DNA from: CAZEMR01 sp964513465
GTDB taxonomy: Bacteria > Bacteroidota > Ignavibacteria > Kapaibacteriales > UBA2268
Length of the DNA stretch: 8,853 nt
NCBI GenBank assembly: GCA_964513465.1
Contig: CAZEMR010000104.1
Span: 1-8,853 of the forward strand
Direction of reading: 5' to 3'
In this document: positions 1-6,708 of the stretch, piece by piece
How positions within the stretch are numbered: the first letter of the stretch is position 1
Layout of the letters: each line of letters starts with the position of its first letter
The notes under the pieces: model-generated
What the model was told of the DNA's origin: nothing
The model's input: the letters and a program-made list of their open reading frames with translations, nothing else
Database searches by the model: none
Translations under genes and position numbers: made by a program

Positions 1-4
1 TCAT
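1..4 (-). CDS. Start of a next open frame, cut by window edge
   Basis: An ATG on the minus strand (positions 4-2) is preceded by GAGGA (16-12) with a 7-base spacer. It lies 10 bases after the stop of the adaptor gene. Only the start codon is visible, so nothing can be said of the product from its own sequence. From known operon layouts (channel, adaptor, then ABC ATPase/permease or RND pump), a transporter subunit would be expected. The same frame is also the one that would continue the adaptor if a single base were lost from the C run at 37-32. The ATG may therefore be internal to a longer adaptor rather than a true start. Confidence 0.35.
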
Positions 5-14
5 GGGCGTGTCC

Positions 15-1037
15 TCACGCGGCCGCGATGCGGGGGGCGCGGTCGAAATCCTCGCTGCGGACGGTTACTGCCATCAGCGGCACTGCGACAACGTTGTGGT
101 GGGTCTCGGTCTCGATATCCACATTACAGCTCATGCCGGGCCTCAGTCGCGGTTCGTTGTCGACAAGGCGGATTTTTACCTGGAAATTGGTCACTTGGTC
201 CTGGGTGCCAAGCTGGCTTACGATGGCCGAGTGGCCGATCTCGATTACCACTCCTTTATAAATATTTTCGGGCAGTGCGTCGATTTCCACACGTGAGGTA
301 TCGCCGAGATTGACCATAACGATGTCGTTCTCGTCGACTTCGACGACTGCGTCCATGACCGAGAGGTCGGATACGCGCATCATCTCGGTGCCGGCCATCT
401 GTGCGGTACCGACGACGTTTTCGCCTTCCTCGACGCTGAGCGATGTGATTATGCCGTTCATGGGTGAAGTAATCGTTGTGCGTTCGGCGCTGCGTTTGAC
501 CTGGCGGAAGCTGGCCTGGGCCTGCTCGAGTCGTGCAAGCGCTGCTTTATATCCGGCGACGGCCTGGTCGTAGGCAGCCTGCGCCATTTCGAGTTCCTTT
601 TTGGAAGCGAATTCTTTTTCGAATAATTCGCGGATTCGCGACAGCTCTGTTTTAGCTTTTTCCATCTCGGCTTTGCGTGTTTCGATTTCCATGCGCGAGG
701 CCTCGACCGCTGCGCTCTGCTGTTCGAGCTGGGTTTCGATAATATCGGGCTTGATGCGTGCGAGCAACTGGCCTTTTTTGACTGTGTCGCCCTCTTCGAC
801 GCTGAGGAATACGATCTCGCCGCTGGTTTCGGACGAGATTTTGACTTCGGTCTCGGGCTGGATTTTGCCGATAGCAGAGACGGTCTGGGTAATTGTGCGG
901 CGCTCTACTTTGGTGGTGGTCACCGCGATTGCTTCATCGGCGCGGCCAGACATAAACAGCCCGACTACGACAACCAGCACAACAGCCAGCGCAGCGATTA
1001 TAATTATTGTCCTTTTTTTGGATTTCTTCTTAGCCAT
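15..1037 (-). CDS. HlyD/MacA-type periplasmic adaptor (membrane fusion protein), C-terminally short
   Basis: This is the periplasmic adaptor of a tripartite efflux system, linking an inner-membrane pump to a TolC-type channel. A Lys/Arg-rich N-terminus (residues 3-9) and a helix at about 10-28 anchor it in the inner membrane. Two half-lipoyl segments (about 65-96, with EEGDTVKKGQ, and 185-222, with SPMNG and EEGENV) flank a long coiled-coil hairpin (97-183). The hairpin tip carries the R-x3-L-x6-S pattern (R134, L138, S145) known to dock adaptors onto TolC. A beta-barrel domain follows (about 225-310). The protein stops at residue 340, soon after VPLMAVTVRSED, where relatives usually have a linker and a membrane-proximal domain (total often about 400 or more). 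The start ATG has GAGG five to six bases upstream. It is the third gene of the TolC/RDD/adaptor unit. Family is certain; whether the stop is genuine is open. Confidence 0.9.
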   Translation of the reverse strand: MAKKKSKKRTIIIIAALAVVLVVVVGLFMSGRADEAIAVTTTKVERRTITQTVSAIGKIQPETEVKISSETSGEIVFLSVEEGDTVKKGQLLARIKPDIIETQLEQQSAAVEASRMEIETRKAEMEKAKTELSRIRELFEKEFASKKELEMAQAAYDQAVAGYKAALARLEQAQASFRQVKRSAERTTITSPMNGIITSLSVEEGENVVGTAQMAGTEMMRVSDLSVMDAVVEVDENDIVMVNLGDTSRVEIDALPENIYKGVVIEIGHSAIVSQLGTQDQVTNFQVKIRLVDNEPRLRPGMSCNVDIETETHHNVVAVPLMAVTVRSEDFDRAPRIAAA

Positions 1038-1065
1038 TTTTTCCTCGTTATTTATATATCCTTTT

Positions 1066-1076
1066 GATTCAATTCC
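1066..1076 (-). repeat. 11-base leader motif GGAATTGAATC, copy 1
   Basis: GGAATTGAATC on the minus strand lies directly after the RDD gene stop and 28 bases before the adaptor start codon. The identical 11-mer precedes the TolC-family gene at 3208-3198. Two exact copies in two short leaders of the same operon suggest a shared regulatory or RNA-level element, but chance in AT-rich spacers cannot be excluded. Confidence 0.3.
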
Positions 1077-1787
1077 TTATGGTTCGATTGGCTGATTAAC
1101 ATGCGCATTTTCTTCGATCAGCTCGTCGTTGAAATATACAGCGGTGCCGGCTGCCATATCGTGGAATGCCTGTCGCCGATAGCTGAGAGTAAAGAAAAAG
1201 CCTATGATAATCACCCAGAAAGCGATTGTCTGCAATGTGCCGAACAGTCCGGCCAGAGCTATAAAGGCAAGAGTCTGGAACACCAAATCTGCATGCTTAA
1301 TGAGAAATCGTACTGTCAGCTTCTGCAGGCTGGCTTCGCGGCGGTCGTCCGAGGCGATTTTGATGCCGAGTATCATCTTGCCGGGTGTGGCAGCGAGGAA
1401 GATTTCCATCGAGAAATATATTGCGGTCAGGATCATCATAACCGGCGCCACATTATATTGAATATATTCCGAAAAATATTGCATATCCTCCTGATTGGTC
1501 AGGCTCAGCGATTCGTAAATCCGGCCGAGTTCTTCGAACATTCCGGTTACCAGCAATAGCGCGATCGATAATATTATATAGAATAAATAATCCAGCAATG
1601 CCGCTCCGAGTCTGCGGCCGAATCCCACGCGGAATTCGTACTCGTTGACCGGGGCCATGCTCTGCATCATATCCTGATGCAGCTTCTGCTCTTCGGGGGG
1701 CATTTCCTCATAGCACTGCTTGCAGATTGTCGGGGTTGCAAAATAATACTGAGAGTTATACTCGTTTCCGCACTTCTCACATTTCAT
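1077..1787 (-). CDS. RDD-family membrane protein with N-terminal zinc ribbon
   Basis: This is a 236-residue integral membrane protein of unknown function. The first 25 residues hold two CxxC pairs (C3/C6 and C22/C25), a classic rubredoxin-like or zinc-ribbon knuckle facing the cytoplasm. A Pro/Glu/Met linker leads into an RDD domain. Its hallmarks are GRRLGAALLDY (57-67, the Arg and Asp that name the family), TPGKMILGIKI (134-144) and RRQAFHDMAAGTAVYF (204-219). Hydrophobic segments lie at about 60-81, 113-132, 168-184 and 187-203. The start ATG has AAGGA six bases upstream. It sits 26 bases after the TolC-family gene and 39 bases before the adaptor, so it is probably co-transcribed with both. 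Some RDD proteins have been linked to ion or sodium/proton transport, but no substrate can be read from this one. The zinc-ribbon fusion suggests regulation or metal sensing (inference). Confidence 0.85.
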   Translation of the reverse strand: MKCEKCGNEYNSQYYFATPTICKQCYEEMPPEEQKLHQDMMQSMAPVNEYEFRVGFGRRLGAALLDYLFYIILSIALLLVTGMFEELGRIYESLSLTNQEDMQYFSEYIQYNVAPVMMILTAIYFSMEIFLAATPGKMILGIKIASDDRREASLQKLTVRFLIKHADLVFQTLAFIALAGLFGTLQTIAFWVIIIGFFFTLSYRRQAFHDMAAGTAVYFNDELIEENAHVNQPIEP

Positions 1788-1813
1788 GTCAGATCCTTTT
1801 TATAAATGAAAAA

Positions 1814-3178
1814 TTATTCGGAGCCGGGGTAAAGCTCGAGAACGCCCATGGAATAAAGCGTCATCTTTCTGGCTAATATATAATCATATCTTGCATTTAC
1901 ATGATTGATGCGGGCGGTCACATACTGCGTGTTCGCCTGTATATAGTCCGTTATGGTCGCCGCGCCTACGTGCAGCCGCTCGCGGGCGCTGTTGAAGTTC
2001 TGCTCGGCCGATCGCACGGCGGTTTCGGATATGTGCAGGCTTTTTTCGGCGGCTTCGAGATTGAGCATCGCCGTCTGTATAGACGAGCGGATGTCCTGCT
2101 CCAGCTTTTGCTGCGAAATTTGTTCCTGCGCCACCTGCAACTGCCCCTGCTGTATTTGGGTATGAGTCATAAAATTATCGAATATGGGCAATTGGAAATT
2201 CAGGCTCAGATAGCTGCGTCCCAATTCGCCGAACTGGGCAAATTCCGTATTAGACCAGCCCCAGCCGCCGCTCGCGGATATAGTCGGGAAATACCCCGAC
2301 CGCGCAGCCGTTAGCGCCGAATTGGCGGCCTCGATGCGCGATTCGCTGGCTGCATAGTCATGGCGGTTATCGAATGCGCTGTTGATAGCGGCGCGCATAC
2401 TGCCCACCCGCCCTCGGAATGCATTGATCTCGTCGTCTTCGATTTGCTGCGGCAGGCTGCTCTCGAGGAATTCGGCCTCGGCGTCCGGCGGCAATCCCAT
2501 CGTAGTAAGCAGTTTCGCGCGGGCGATATTACGGTCGTTCTCGGCGCGAACAAGCTCGAGCTCTCTATTGCCAAGCTCGGTCTCCTGGGCATATACGCTT
2601 CCGATGGGCACGGCGCCGGCCTCGTACTGTGCCTGGATTCGCTCGAGTTCCTTTTTATTCTGCTCAAGGTTCTCGCTGCGAATTTTGATTATCATCGAAT
2701 TTTTTATCACATTAATATATTGCTCATAAATCTGGCTGACGACGGACTGCTCGGTGTGCTTTTCGTTGTAAATATCCGCATCGAGATTTTCCTGGGCCAG
2801 ACTGTAGTTGGCCTCGCGCTGGAATCCGTCGAACAATATATAATTTGCAGAGGCGGACATGTTGTAGGTATTTGGCGATGCAGCCGGCTGGGTGAAGACC
2901 ACGCCGCCGAATTCGATCTTCTGAGGACCCTCGGGGTTCAGATTGCGGCGGTATCCAAGATTATAGCTGATAGATGGCAGGTAGGTGCCGAATGCCTGGG
3001 TGACCCTTGCGCCGGAGTACTCGACCTGTGACTTACTTAATTTAATATCGTAATTATTCCGCAGAGCAAGATTGATGCAGTCTTCGAGCGAGTATACGTC
3101 CTGCTGACCGGCGGTCTTCTGGCCGTAAGCTGGCGCAGCAATAGCAATAAATAATATTATGACTAATATTTTTTTCAT
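1814..3178 (-). CDS. TolC-family outer-membrane efflux channel
   Basis: This is an outer-membrane, periplasm-spanning channel of a tripartite export system. From the ATG at 3178 the protein has 454 residues, a normal length. A signal peptide (KK, then a hydrophobic core at about 4-16, with AYG before a likely cut near residue 19) has no lipobox Cys. The TolC internal duplication is visible. YLPSISYNLGY (66-76) mirrors YFPTISASGGW (296-306), each entering a beta-strand region. Each half ends in a long helix carrying Y-E-A-G-A-V (185-190) or L-H-V-G-A-A (402-407), then Asn/Gln-rich coiled coil. The frame also opens at a TTG (3238) and an ATG (3190), but only the 3178 ATG has a well-placed GAGGG (five-base spacer) and starts directly at the signal peptide. 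First gene of the left operon, behind a candidate promoter. Substrate unknown. Confidence 0.92.
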   Translation of the reverse strand: MKKILVIILFIAIAAPAYGQKTAGQQDVYSLEDCINLALRNNYDIKLSKSQVEYSGARVTQAFGTYLPSISYNLGYRRNLNPEGPQKIEFGGVVFTQPAASPNTYNMSASANYILFDGFQREANYSLAQENLDADIYNEKHTEQSVVSQIYEQYINVIKNSMIIKIRSENLEQNKKELERIQAQYEAGAVPIGSVYAQETELGNRELELVRAENDRNIARAKLLTTMGLPPDAEAEFLESSLPQQIEDDEINAFRGRVGSMRAAINSAFDNRHDYAASESRIEAANSALTAARSGYFPTISASGGWGWSNTEFAQFGELGRSYLSLNFQLPIFDNFMTHTQIQQGQLQVAQEQISQQKLEQDIRSSIQTAMLNLEAAEKSLHISETAVRSAEQNFNSARERLHVGAATITDYIQANTQYVTARINHVNARYDYILARKMTLYSMGVLELYPGSE

Positions 3179-3197
3179 TAATACCCTCATAACAATA

Positions 3198-3208
3198 GAT
3201 TCAATTCC
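3198..3208 (-). repeat. 11-base leader motif GGAATTGAATC, copy 2
   Basis: Exact second copy of the motif found before the adaptor gene (1076-1066). Here it lies about 20 bases upstream of the TolC-family start codon, between the candidate promoter and the ribosome binding site, so it would be transcribed in the 5' leader. Confidence 0.3.
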
Positions 3209-3261
3209 ACTAAATAATGATACGCGCAGGCCTGGCAAATGTTACACTTTTACGGAACAGA

Positions 3262-3290
3262 ATTATATTTAATTAATCATTATTTGATAA
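3262..3290 (-). promoter_or_regulatory. Candidate sigma70-type promoter of the efflux operon
   Basis: On the minus strand, TTATCA (3290-3285, four of six matches to TTGACA) is followed after 17 bases by a perfect TATAAT (3267-3262). A start near 3255 would give a leader of about 75 bases before the TolC-family ATG. It lies in the only spacer of the window longer than 100 bases (3179-3296), just after the stop of the GldM-like gene. The spacer is AT-rich, so the match could be fortuitous, and the promoter consensus of this lineage is unknown. Confidence 0.45.
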
Positions 3291-3296
3291 TGCGAA

Positions 3297-4778
3297 TCAT
3301 CTGGCCGAATATTCTCGCCACTGGGACGCTTTGCCGCGCTGGTCGACCGCCCGAACGCGGAATTCGAATGGTTTATCGGGGCTGGCCGGTGTGATTTCGA
3401 AATATTGAACATATATCAGATTGCGCTTGTCCTCTTCGAGCAGCCCGAATAATTCGCGCACCTTTGCGTTGCCCTTTGCTTCGAGCTTTTTGATATAATT
3501 TTCGCTGCCATAATGCAGGCCATAGGACTGGCTTTTTATGCGAACGGTAGTTGAGCCTGTCGAATGGATACGCAGTATTTCCGGTGCGGGATAATTATTT
3601 ACCTGAATTGGGTATTTGACGTCGAACAGGCTATCGTTGACGTATAATTCAAGGTAGAGCACTTTGCCTGTGTCCACGATCGAGGGCGTGAAATCGAACG
3701 GCTGTCCCTCGCGGCTGACTGCGCGGGTCTGGCCATTTTCGGTCAGCAATGCGCGGGTCTGCTGTCCGCTTAAAAGCGGCAGATTGGGATCGATCCGATA
3801 CTCGCGGCCGGGATACATCACGCGCTCGTATTCGGGACTGCTAAGGGTCTGGGGTAATACGTTGAATTCGGTCGAGGCTTCGCGGCCATCGCGACGGGTA
3901 ACGCTGACGCGCACTGTCATGGAGCCGAACGATGGCGCAATTCCTGTTACAATCACGGCGTTTTTGGTATACTCGGCCATTCGTGCGCTGCCGCCGTTAT
4001 TCGGATGCGAGAGATCGTATTCGACGCGCGGCATTGTGGCCAGATCGGTCTCGAGATTCAGCCCATATGCATGGATCAGATTTCTCCAACGCTGATAGGC
4101 GATTGCCTTCAGATTGGCTTCTTCGGGCACAATTGTGAAATCGCCCAGCGAGCGCTCGGCATTTCCGGCATTACTTATAATCGCGGCGGTGTCGGCAATC
4201 ATATTCAGCGAATCGCTTCGCATAGCATATTGCTCGGGTAAATATCTTCCGCCGGGGAAATATATATTGAGGCTGAATTTTGCTTCGGTCACCACGGGTT
4301 CGGCGGGCAACGGCGCGCCGGCTGCGGGTTCTGCAATTGCTTTTACGGTAACCAGATACGACCGGTTGGTATATATATTTTCCGGCGGCTTCCAGTAAAA
4401 CACCGCAGCATTTCGCCCGGGGATTTCCTCAATCCGGAAAAATCGGGTTGTGGGATTGCGCCGCGAGGTCAGCCTGAACCGTTGATTGGCGCGGGGGTCG
4501 TCGATCACGAATTCGAAGCGGACATTCGGATACTTCCCGCGATAATATATCGTATTAGCCGAATCAATAGAAAGCACGCGGCTTCCGGAGGTGTCGAGCG
4601 CCATTTCGCAGAACAGAGCTGATTTTTCGGGTTGCAGCGCAAATGAAACATCGGCGCCGGGAGCTTTGGCCGGTCGGGGTTGATCGGTAAAATCCTCCTT
4701 ATCCGGCAACAGAAGTATCAGCGCGGCCAGATATAAAACAAAGTAAATTTCTATTTTTTTGCGGGGCCTTTTGCTCAT
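3297..4778 (-). CDS. GldM-like single-pass periplasmic motor subunit
   Basis: This 493-residue protein has a basic N-terminus, one membrane helix (about 11-25, ending LLLPDKED) and a large, probably periplasmic part. In Bacteroidota, GldM spans the periplasm and couples the GldL motor to the type IX secretion apparatus. The N-terminus reads RPRKKIEIYFVLYL. Its Pro5-Arg6 just before the helix sits where GldM has a functionally important Arg (R9 in Flavobacterium johnsoniae, from memory), and E10 borders the helix. Length is close to GldM (about 500). The rest is mostly beta-rich (50-175 and 270-490), with helical stretches at about 183-205 and 219-246. The final 100 residues look like an immunoglobulin-type fold. 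No OmpA-like peptidoglycan-binding domain is visible, which argues against MotB or ZorB. It overlaps the GldL-like gene by ATGA, in the canonical gldL-gldM order. The domain order differs from classic GldM, so the homology is probable rather than proven. Confidence 0.55.
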   Translation of the reverse strand: MSKRPRKKIEIYFVLYLAALILLLPDKEDFTDQPRPAKAPGADVSFALQPEKSALFCEMALDTSGSRVLSIDSANTIYYRGKYPNVRFEFVIDDPRANQRFRLTSRRNPTTRFFRIEEIPGRNAAVFYWKPPENIYTNRSYLVTVKAIAEPAAGAPLPAEPVVTEAKFSLNIYFPGGRYLPEQYAMRSDSLNMIADTAAIISNAGNAERSLGDFTIVPEEANLKAIAYQRWRNLIHAYGLNLETDLATMPRVEYDLSHPNNGGSARMAEYTKNAVIVTGIAPSFGSMTVRVSVTRRDGREASTEFNVLPQTLSSPEYERVMYPGREYRIDPNLPLLSGQQTRALLTENGQTRAVSREGQPFDFTPSIVDTGKVLYLELYVNDSLFDVKYPIQVNNYPAPEILRIHSTGSTTVRIKSQSYGLHYGSENYIKKLEAKGNAKVRELFGLLEEDKRNLIYVQYFEITPASPDKPFEFRVRAVDQRGKASQWREYSAR

Positions 4779-5560
4779 TGTCCCGCCAGTTTGTCCACAA
4801 TGATTTTCTCAATTTCGCGCCGGACGCATAGCTCTATCTCCTCTTTTCGCAATGCTTTAACGGAATCATTGAGTCGATCGACCGTAGCTCGGAATTCACC
4901 GAGCGAATCGCCGGTGCGCCGCATTTCGTCGAGCATTGCGGGATTGGGCGCCACAGCGTTGGCGGTGGCTTTTGCAATATCGCCGGCTTTTTGAATTAAC
5001 TCGAATTGCATTTGTATTGATTTATCGAGCCTTGCGTTGACTTCCTCGAGCTGCACAAGCGCTGCTGCAAAGTCGCGTCCGATCTCGCCGATTTCCTCGA
5101 CGATCTCGCGGGCGTCGGGTTCGCCGTCTTCTTCCTCGATGCTGATCTCCTCGCTTGGCGAGAACAGCATTACGATAAACATGAACACGAGCATAAGGGC
5201 TTCGAACACAATGCCTGCGATGACGAGCTCGATGCTTACGCCTTCGCTGAAGCGGCGCACACCGATGAGCACCAGCAGCACCGCCGCGCCGAGGTATACG
5301 AAGGAGTTGATAGTCGAAAAGAAGTGGCGGTTGACAATTTCCTGCATCCAGAGGGCGGTGCCCTTTACTATTCCGAGTGAATGCAGCGCTGTGACTTCAT
5401 ATTTCGAATGCTTATATATATCCTTTTCGCGAACGCAGATGCGCCATAAAATCAGTAACGCGGCCAGCGCCGACCGCTGCTTTTCGAATCGCAGCTCTTT
5501 ATATATTTTCTGCAGAAATCGCCGCCCTTCGAGCGAGGAAACCGTTTCGATTTTTTTCAT
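4775..5560 (-). CDS. GldL-like two-helix membrane motor subunit
   Basis: This 261-residue protein has two membrane helices (about 84-102 and 109-133), an acidic patch (137-153, many Glu) and a long cytoplasmic coiled coil (150-257). GldL forms the pentameric proton-driven stator of gliding and type IX secretion. FVYLGAAVLLVLIGVRRF in helix 1 and GIVFEALM in helix 2 strongly recall GldL. Glu120, buried in helix 2, matches the essential intramembrane Glu (E49 in Flavobacterium johnsoniae). Unlike classic GldL (about 215 residues, with helices at the N-terminus), an extra N-terminal domain of about 83 residues precedes helix 1. It is helical and basic, with a hydrophobic stretch at 30-43. No clear ribosome binding site precedes the ATG; the 65-base spacer from LptG is AT-rich without a convincing promoter. 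ATGA overlap with the GldM-like gene implies coupled synthesis. No MotA or ExbB signature was seen. Confidence 0.6.
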   Translation of the reverse strand: MKKIETVSSLEGRRFLQKIYKELRFEKQRSALAALLILWRICVREKDIYKHSKYEVTALHSLGIVKGTALWMQEIVNRHFFSTINSFVYLGAAVLLVLIGVRRFSEGVSIELVIAGIVFEALMLVFMFIVMLFSPSEEISIEEEDGEPDAREIVEEIGEIGRDFAAALVQLEEVNARLDKSIQMQFELIQKAGDIAKATANAVAPNPAMLDEMRRTGDSLGEFRATVDRLNDSVKALRKEEIELCVRREIEKIIVDKLAGQ

Positions 5561-5625
5561 TTTTTATATTAATCTCAGTTTCTGAAAAATCAGATAAATA
5601 TACGAAAATGTGAAGATATATGCCA

Positions 5626-6708
5626 TTATGTTTTGGTTCTGAATAACACTACAAGCCCTGCGATAAAGAAAACGCCATTGGCCATCCACGCGCTGATAAT
5701 CGGGTTTATATCCGCCGCATAGCCGATTTCCTGCCCGAATTTGGTGAATATCAGATAGAAAAACGACACAACCATCGCCGCTCCGATCTGGATGGCGATA
5801 CCGCCTTTTTTGCGGACGGATGCGAAGGGCACTCCAAAGAGCACTACTATAAAATTGGCAAAGGGATAGGCGTACTGGCCATAGTAGTCGATCATCATTT
5901 TGCGGACGTCTTTGCCGCCGCGGCCGAGCATATCGATATATCTTCGGAGTTCGTCGAGATTCATCTCTTCGGGGGATTCGCGGAGGCGTACGATTTGTGC
6001 ATGAGTAATACTAAGCTCCGGAGCCAGAGTATCAAAAAATTGGACATCAGCATTCTGAGTCTTATATGATCTGACGAGACCATTAATCATTTTCCATCCG
6101 TTCGAATCGGCATCCCATTGCATTTGGTCGGATTCAAGTCTTGTCAAAAGACGCGGATTTGTATCGTCGGAATATTTTTCGATAGCGACTTTATGGCCTT
6201 TGCGGTTTTGTGCATTGTAATACTGCATAGTTACATTCGTTTGCGGACTGTCGCGGAAGTAAAGGTTGAATAATTGGCCTCCGCCTGCTGTTTTTTTCAG
6301 GTATTTGCGTTCTATTTCAATCTTGCGGGAGTTTGCTTCGGGGACAATCCATCCGTTAAAATATAAATGTCCGCCGCTGATCAGAATTGCGAAAAGCGCG
6401 AGCGGAAACATGAGTCGATATAGGCTGAGCCCGCCGGACTTCATCGCGGTTATCTCATTGAGAGTAGAGAGCTTACCAATTGTAAAAAGTATGGACAAAA
6501 GCATCGCCACGGGCATGAGCAGCTTCAGAATTTCGGGTAGATAGTATAAATAATACTGGCCGATAATTTCTACCGGCGCGCTCTGGTCGAGGAATTCGTC
6601 GAGACTCTCTAACAGATTGACAATTATAAAGATAACGCAAAGCGCAATCAGCGAAAACACGAGAGTCATCACCAACTGGCGCAGTATATATCGATCGGTC
6701 AGATTCAC
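5626..6708 (-). CDS. lptG: LptG-type lipopolysaccharide export permease (YjgP/YjgQ family)
   Basis: This is an inner-membrane permease that, as an LptF-LptG heterodimer with the LptB ATPase, extracts LPS and passes it to the periplasmic bridge. It has the family's usual 360 residues and layout. Three N-terminal helices (about 11-32, 56-78, 98-118) include the conserved cytoplasmic NEITAMKSGG (84-93). A periplasmic beta-jellyroll follows (about 125-250), then helices at 275-297, 304-324 and 335-356. The C-terminal pattern (FGVPFA; NPIISAWMANGVFF) fits LptG better than LptF, but the two are hard to separate by eye. The start is GTG at 6708, overlapping the flippase stop as GTGA, with only a weak upstream GGGA, so translation is probably coupled. 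No LptF partner or LptB is in the window. Position behind a flippase suggests joint export of a surface glycan or LPS. Confidence 0.88.
   Translation of the reverse strand: MNLTDRYILRQLVMTLVFSLIALCVIFIIVNLLESLDEFLDQSAPVEIIGQYYLYYLPEILKLLMPVAMLLSILFTIGKLSTLNEITAMKSGGLSLYRLMFPLALFAILISGGHLYFNGWIVPEANSRKIEIERKYLKKTAGGGQLFNLYFRDSPQTNVTMQYYNAQNRKGHKVAIEKYSDDTNPRLLTRLESDQMQWDADSNGWKMINGLVRSYKTQNADVQFFDTLAPELSITHAQIVRLRESPEEMNLDELRRYIDMLGRGGKDVRKMMIDYYGQYAYPFANFIVVLFGVPFASVRKKGGIAIQIGAAMVVSFFYLIFTKFGQEIGYAADINPIISAWMANGVFFIAGLVVLFRTKT

Noticed and set aside
601..1095. Plus-strand open frame of 164 codons opposite the adaptor
   Set aside because: It is antisense to the coiled-coil and anchor of the adaptor; the hydrophobic end mirrors the adaptor's own N-terminal helix.
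2360..3031. Long plus-strand open frame (223 codons) opposite the TolC-family gene
   Set aside because: It is antisense to a clear TolC-family coding sequence, and its translation shows no recognisable domain. It is a shadow of biased codon use.
3179..3238. Longer TolC-family start at TTG 3238 (20 extra residues)
   Set aside because: The extra residues would precede a perfect signal peptide, and the only good ribosome binding site (GAGGG) serves the ATG at 3178.
3211..3238. Alternative promoter TTGCCA, 16 bases, TATTTA
   Set aside because: The -10 match is poorer than the upstream TATAAT (3267-3262) with its 17-base spacer.
3278..3292. Hairpin CATTAT-CAA-ATAATG after the GldM-like gene as a terminator
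   Set aside because: The stem is six base pairs, nearly all A-T, with a three-base loop and no following T run, so it is too weak to call. It also overlaps the candidate promoter.
3297..5560. MotAB, ExbBD/TolQR or ZorAB identity for the motor pair
   Set aside because: The first protein has only two membrane helices and a C-terminal coiled coil; the second lacks an intramembrane Asp and any OmpA-like domain. GldLM-type features fit better.
5037..5585. Plus-strand open frame of 182 codons, rich in Ser and Thr
   Set aside because: It is the reverse complement of the GldL-like coding region; the Ser/Thr/Ile richness mirrors Glu/Ala/Asp codons on the other strand. No domain seen.
5581..5594. Hairpin TCTGA-TTTT-TCAGA between LptG and the GldL-like gene
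   Set aside because: The stem has only five base pairs and is not followed by a T tract; not a supportable terminator.
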